A stretch of DNA of 64,000 nucleotides, from NCBI GenBank assembly GCA_913056395.1, contig CAJXMG010000003.1:62001-126000 (forward strand), written 5' to 3'. This DNA is from an uncultured bacterium. Its GTDB lineage: Bacteria; Planctomycetota; UBA8108; UBA1146. How positions within the stretch are numbered: position 1 is the first letter of the stretch; each line of letters opens with the position of its first letter. The notes below the pieces were generated by a model. The model did no database searches. It was not told the DNA's origin and saw only the letters and a program-made list of their open reading frames with translations. The position numbers and the translations under genes are program-made. Shown here piece by piece: positions 60,621 to 64,000 of the stretch.

Positions 60621-63381
60621 CGAAAACAGGATGACCATCGATGGTGCGGAAGTAACCTTCCAGCCGGGTGAGACCGTCCTTGAGGTCGCCCGTCGTCAGG
60701 GAGCCTTTGTTCCGACCCTCTGTTATGACGAGAGACTGGATCCCTACGGATCATGCCGCTTGTGTGTGGTAGAGGTCGAAGGGCGACGTTTGCCCGCTTC
60801 CTCCTGCACTCTCAAGGCAGAGCCAGGAATGGAAATCCGTACCGGCAGCGATCCGATTCGCAAAATGCAGTCGACGCTGATGGAGATGGTGCTCTCGGAA
60901 AATCCGGATGACGAATGTCCCCGTTGTCGTGACATCGGTACCTGTGAAGTCCACGACTTGGCTGAAAAGCTGGAGGTGGGCCGCGAGCGTTTCCTGGGCG
61001 CTACCAGCAATGCCTCCAAAGATGATTCAAACCCATTCCTTTTACGCGATTACGATCGCTGCATCTCCTGTTATCGCTGTGTTCGCATCTGCGATGAAGT
61101 GGAAGCGGACCACGCCATTACCATGACTGGTCGTGGCTGGAACAAGGGCATCGCCACCGCATTTGACGGCGGCTTGATGGACAGCGATTGCACCCTTTGC
61201 GGCCAGTGCATCTACACCTGTCCGACCGGTGCGTTGGCAGACAAGAAGATGGTGGGTCAGGGAGAGATCCCTGGCGAGGTGGAAGTCACTCGCAGTGTCT
61301 GTCCCTACTGTGGAACCGGTTGCTCCATCAATCTCCACAGTCGTGACGGCAAAATGATCGGTGTGACTCCGGTCCTCGACGGGCCCGTCAACGAAGGAGC
61401 GCTCTGCGTCAAAGGTCAATTCGGGTTTGATTTCGTCAACTCGGGAGATCGATTGACGAGACCGTTGATTCGCAAGAATGGTGAGTTGACTCCCGTCTCA
61501 TGGGATGAGGCTTTCGATTACACCGCCCAGAAATTGATGAGTGTGCGAGCGGATCATGGACCGAAGGCATTCTATGCCATCGCCAGCGGACGTGCTCCCG
61601 GTGAAGGTTCCTACATGCTGCAGAAGTTCACCAGGGCGGTCATGAATTCGAATCAGGTCGACAACTGTTCGCGTGGCTGACACAGTCCTACTGTCGCCGG
61701 TCTGGCGGCTTCCATTGGACGCGGAGCCATGTCGAACTCGATCCCGGAGATCGAAGACGCAAAGATGATGCTGTGTGTGGGCACCAATATGACCGAGTGC
61801 CACCCCATCATCGCCGTGCGTGTGAAAAAAGCGGTACGTAAAGGAGCCAAGCTCTACGTGGTAGATCCCCGGAAGATTCCGCTGACGGAATACGCCGATG
61901 GTCATCTGCCCTTGAAGCTCGGTTCTGACGTAGCCCTCTTCAATGCCATGGCCAAGGTCATCATCGATGAAGGCCTCGAGGACAAGGAATACATCAAAGA
62001 GCGGGTTGAGGGTTTCGAGGAGTTGAAGGCGCATCTTCAGCCCTTCACCCTGGAGTACGCCGAAGAGATTTCCGGCGTTCCTGCTGAGTTGATTCGCGAG
62101 TGTGCCATCGAGTACGCCAAAGCGGAGAGTGCGGGCATTTACTACACGTTGGGAATCACCGAGCACATCTGTGGTGTAAGTAACGTTCAGAGTCTGTGCA
62201 ATCTGGCGCTGATCACCGGGAACCTCGGTAAAAAGTCGGCAGGGGTTAATCCGCTGCGAGGACAGAACAACATTCAGGGTGCCGGCGACTGCGGTGCATT
62301 GCCGAATAATTATCCCGGCTTCCAGTCCGTGGAAGATCCCGCCTGCCAGGAGAAATTCGAGAAGGCGTGGGGCGTGCCGATGGATCCCAAGAAAGGGATC
62401 ACCAAGATTGCCGCTCTCGATCATGCCGTCGATGGACGGATCAAGGCGATGTGGATCTGCGGGGAGAACACCCTGGTCACCGACCCGGATGTCAAACACA
62501 CCACCAAGGCACTGGAGTCGCTGGATTTCCTCGTCGTGCAGGACATGTTCCTCACCGACACCGCCAAGCTGGCTGACGTGGTCTTCCCCGCCGCTGCTTT
62601 CACCGAGGTTGATGGTTTCTTCACCAACTCTGATCGTCGGGTACAGCGAATTCGCAAGGCCGCCAATCCTCCCGGTGAGGCGAAGCCGGACTGGTGGATC
62701 ATCTCGCAGGTCGCTCAGCGCATGGAGACCCCTGTCGATTTTGAATACCAGAGCAGTGAAGAAGTCTTCGATGAGTTGGCGGCTCTCTCGCCCATTTACG
62801 CTGGACTGACTTACGATCGTATCGAGAAGGGTGATCTTTCCTGGCCTGTTCCCGACAAGGATCACCCGGGAACCCCCGTTCTTCACGAAGGGGAATTCCT
62901 CAACGGCAAAGGCAAATTGCAGTTGCTCGATTACGTGCCCCCTTCAGAGAATCCGGATGAAGAGTATCCCTTCTACCTGACGACGGGGCGTCGATTGCCG
63001 ACGTACCACAGCAACACCATGACCGGCCGCTCCGGTGGGTTCCGGATTCTGGTTCCCAATGAATGGCTGGAAATTCATCCCGCCGATTCCGATCGCCTTG
63101 GACTGGTCGATGGAGACTGGGCACGCATCAAATCCAGAAGGGGAGAGGTGATCACCCGCGTGGCGGTGACTCGCACCTCACCCCGGGGAACCGTGTTCAT
63201 GAGCTTTGCTTTCCCTGAAGAGGTGATGACCAACTTCGTCACCAATCCGGAAGTGGACCCGCGCACAGAGACCCCCGAGTTCAAAGTGGCTGCGGTTTCC
63301 ATCGAGCGGGTGGAAGCACCATCCGGATTGGGTGCTGAACAGGCATTGAGAGCGGATCCCGAAGGGCCAGGCCTTGTCTGA
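60613..63381 (+). CDS. fdhA: Formate dehydrogenase catalytic subunit, selenoprotein (Sec at TGA 61678-61680)
   Basis: Read through one TGA this is a 922-aa NuoG-type molybdopterin enzyme. The start at 60613 has GGGG 6 nt upstream; ATG 60610 is equivalent. Order: [2Fe-2S] domain (CYDERLDPYGSCRLC), His/Cys cluster region (CPRCRDIGTCEVHDL), two [4Fe-4S] (CISCYRCVRIC, CTLCGQCIYTCP), the [4Fe-4S] of the catalytic core (CPYCGTGCSI), then the active site QVDNCSRG-U-HSPTVAGLAAS, with Sec at residue 356 followed by the conserved His, and a C-terminal molybdopterin dinucleotide-binding domain (LTTGRRLPTYHSNTMTGR). The TGA sits exactly where formate dehydrogenases have Sec or Cys. Oxidises formate to CO2, or the reverse. 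Confidence 0.95.
61685..61720 (+). promoter_or_regulatory. SECIS element of fdhA
   Basis: After the TGA, CGCC (61695-61698) and GGCG (61704-61707) close a GGTCT loop that starts exactly 18 nt after the TGA; GTCC (61685-61688) and GGAC (61717-61720) can form a lower stem. Loop sequence and distance equal those I recall for E. coli fdhF, which SelB recognises. Confidence 0.85.
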
Positions 63382-64000
63382 TCCGGTTGATCAGAATCAG
63401 TTTGATGTCACCGGTCATGGCGGCTCCCTCGGGGTGGGGGGGCCGGCAACCCTGAGATTTCATGGGCGTGAGGTGACCATCTCAGCGAAAGACTTTCCGC
63501 CAGTGACACTGGATCTTCAGAACTGTGAAGCCAGCGTGGTCGGCAAGTGCCTCGATGTTCTGGATACTTCGAGCAATATCGGATTTTCAACGCGCAACCC
63601 TGCAGTCTATGCCCGGTTGCAGGAGGTTGCCCCAGCAGAGTTGTCGGAAGAACTGACAGCGATGGCCGGCCTCCTCTACCAGACAAAAAAATCAGAGTCC
63701 CAACTTTACTGGTTCGCAGGGATCATTCTGGTGGCTCTATTTGCAGGGGGCTTCTTTTTTCTCAGTCACGTGACGCGAAACGTCATCGACTGGGTACCCA
63801 TCGAGGTGGATCAGACGATTGGTGAACCGATTCACGAACTGATGCTTCAGGAGTATGAAGTGGTCGATGATCCGGTACTGCTGGAGGCTACCGGAATGAT
63901 CTTTGATTCACTTCTGCCCCACTTGCCTGCCGAGGGTCTGAAGCCGAATTGGACACTGGTCAAGAATCCGCAGATCAATGCCTATTGCCTTCCGGGAGGG
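63374..64000 (+). CDS. M48-family metallopeptidase, N-terminal part (runs off window)
   Basis: The frame opens at TTG 63374, overlapping the end of fdhA by 8 bp, and stays open to the edge (209 codons). A soluble N-terminal region (about 110 residues) precedes one membrane helix (WFAGIILVALFAGGFFFL). The last residues, VKNPQINAYCLPGG, match the segment just before the HExxH site in M48 peptidases (usually VNAFALPGG). The catalytic motif itself lies beyond the window. Possibly co-transcribed with the formate dehydrogenase genes, but without an obvious functional link. Confidence 0.75.
   Translation, partial: MSDPVDQNQFDVTGHGGSLGVGGPATLRFHGREVTISAKDFPPVTLDLQNCEASVVGKCLDVLDTSSNIGFSTRNPAVYARLQEVAPAELSEELTAMAGLLYQTKKSESQLYWFAGIILVALFAGGFFFLSHVTRNVIDWVPIEVDQTIGEPIHELMLQEYEVVDDPVLLEATGMIFDSLLPHLPAEGLKPNWTLVKNPQINAYCLPGG

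Noticed and set aside
61678-61680. TGA as a nonsense mutation or pseudogene in fdhA
   Set aside because: It is at the conserved Sec position with a SECIS-like hairpin, and both sides are fully conserved.
1-64000. tRNA/rRNA genes, CRISPR arrays, insertion sequences, prophage
   Set aside because: I saw no T-loop-like GGTTCGAxTCC context within a cloverleaf, no regularly spaced direct repeats with unique spacers, and no transposase, integrase or phage structural protein.

Overview
The window looks like a chromosomal segment of a Planctomycetota-like bacterium, probably uncultured. This rests on lineage-typical gene content, not on a marker-gene tree. The signs are a cytochrome-DUF1549-DUF1553 protein next to a DUF1501 protein, multihaem cytochromes, secreted proteins ending in tandem dockerin-like repeats plus a Cys-rich tail, a ThuA-like secreted protein, and a MerR regulator beside a class II photolyase. 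I see no tRNA, rRNA, IS element, prophage or CRISPR array. Apart from the window edges, the genes look intact.

Layout. 1-9.5 kb: a multihaem cytochrome running off the left edge, an acyl-CoA dehydrogenase, then a minus-strand series (HEAT-like secreted protein, small protein, sigma-70 factor, apt, TldD-like protease) with a strong hairpin that overlaps the apt ribosome-binding site. 9.7-17.2 kb: a sigma-54-type regulator, MgtE, a receiver-domain protein followed by groES-groEL with a clear terminator, and a DEAD-box helicase. 17.4-22.1 kb: ugd, UDP-glucuronate decarboxylase, NAD kinase and a second, degenerate sigma-54-type regulator. 22.1-28.1 kb: a 2-oxoacid dehydrogenase E1 pair, a pentahaem dockerin protein and a nucleotide-sugar dehydratase. 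28.3-34.7 kb: L33, an atypical SDR, membrane proteins, modABC and a SOUL protein. 34.9-39.4 kb: a CarH-like MerR/B12-fold regulator overlapping a class II photolyase, then hemB. 39.4-58.6 kb: the DUF1549/1553-DUF1501 pair, a Na+/solute symporter, small secreted proteins, a candidate selenoprotein, a cupin, two large secreted modular proteins, a zinc peptidase and a ThuA-like protein. 58.8-64 kb: an NAD-linked formate dehydrogenase, then the start of an M48 peptidase.

The most notable point is in-frame UGA decoding. The formate dehydrogenase alpha subunit is interrupted by a TGA exactly at the catalytic selenocysteine position, followed by a hairpin with the same GGUCU loop, at the same 18-nt distance, as the E. 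coli fdhF SECIS (recalled from memory). A second gene (47460-48707, minus strand) is interrupted by TGA in a thioredoxin-like Cys-Thr-UGA motif and is also followed at 19 nt by an 8-bp hairpin with a G-starting loop. I do not recognise this second family by name; it is my best candidate for an undescribed selenoprotein. The molybdate transporter and the Sec-dependent, molybdopterin-containing formate dehydrogenase fit together physiologically. The Sec machinery (selA, selB, selC, selD) is not in this window and must lie elsewhere if the interpretation is right.
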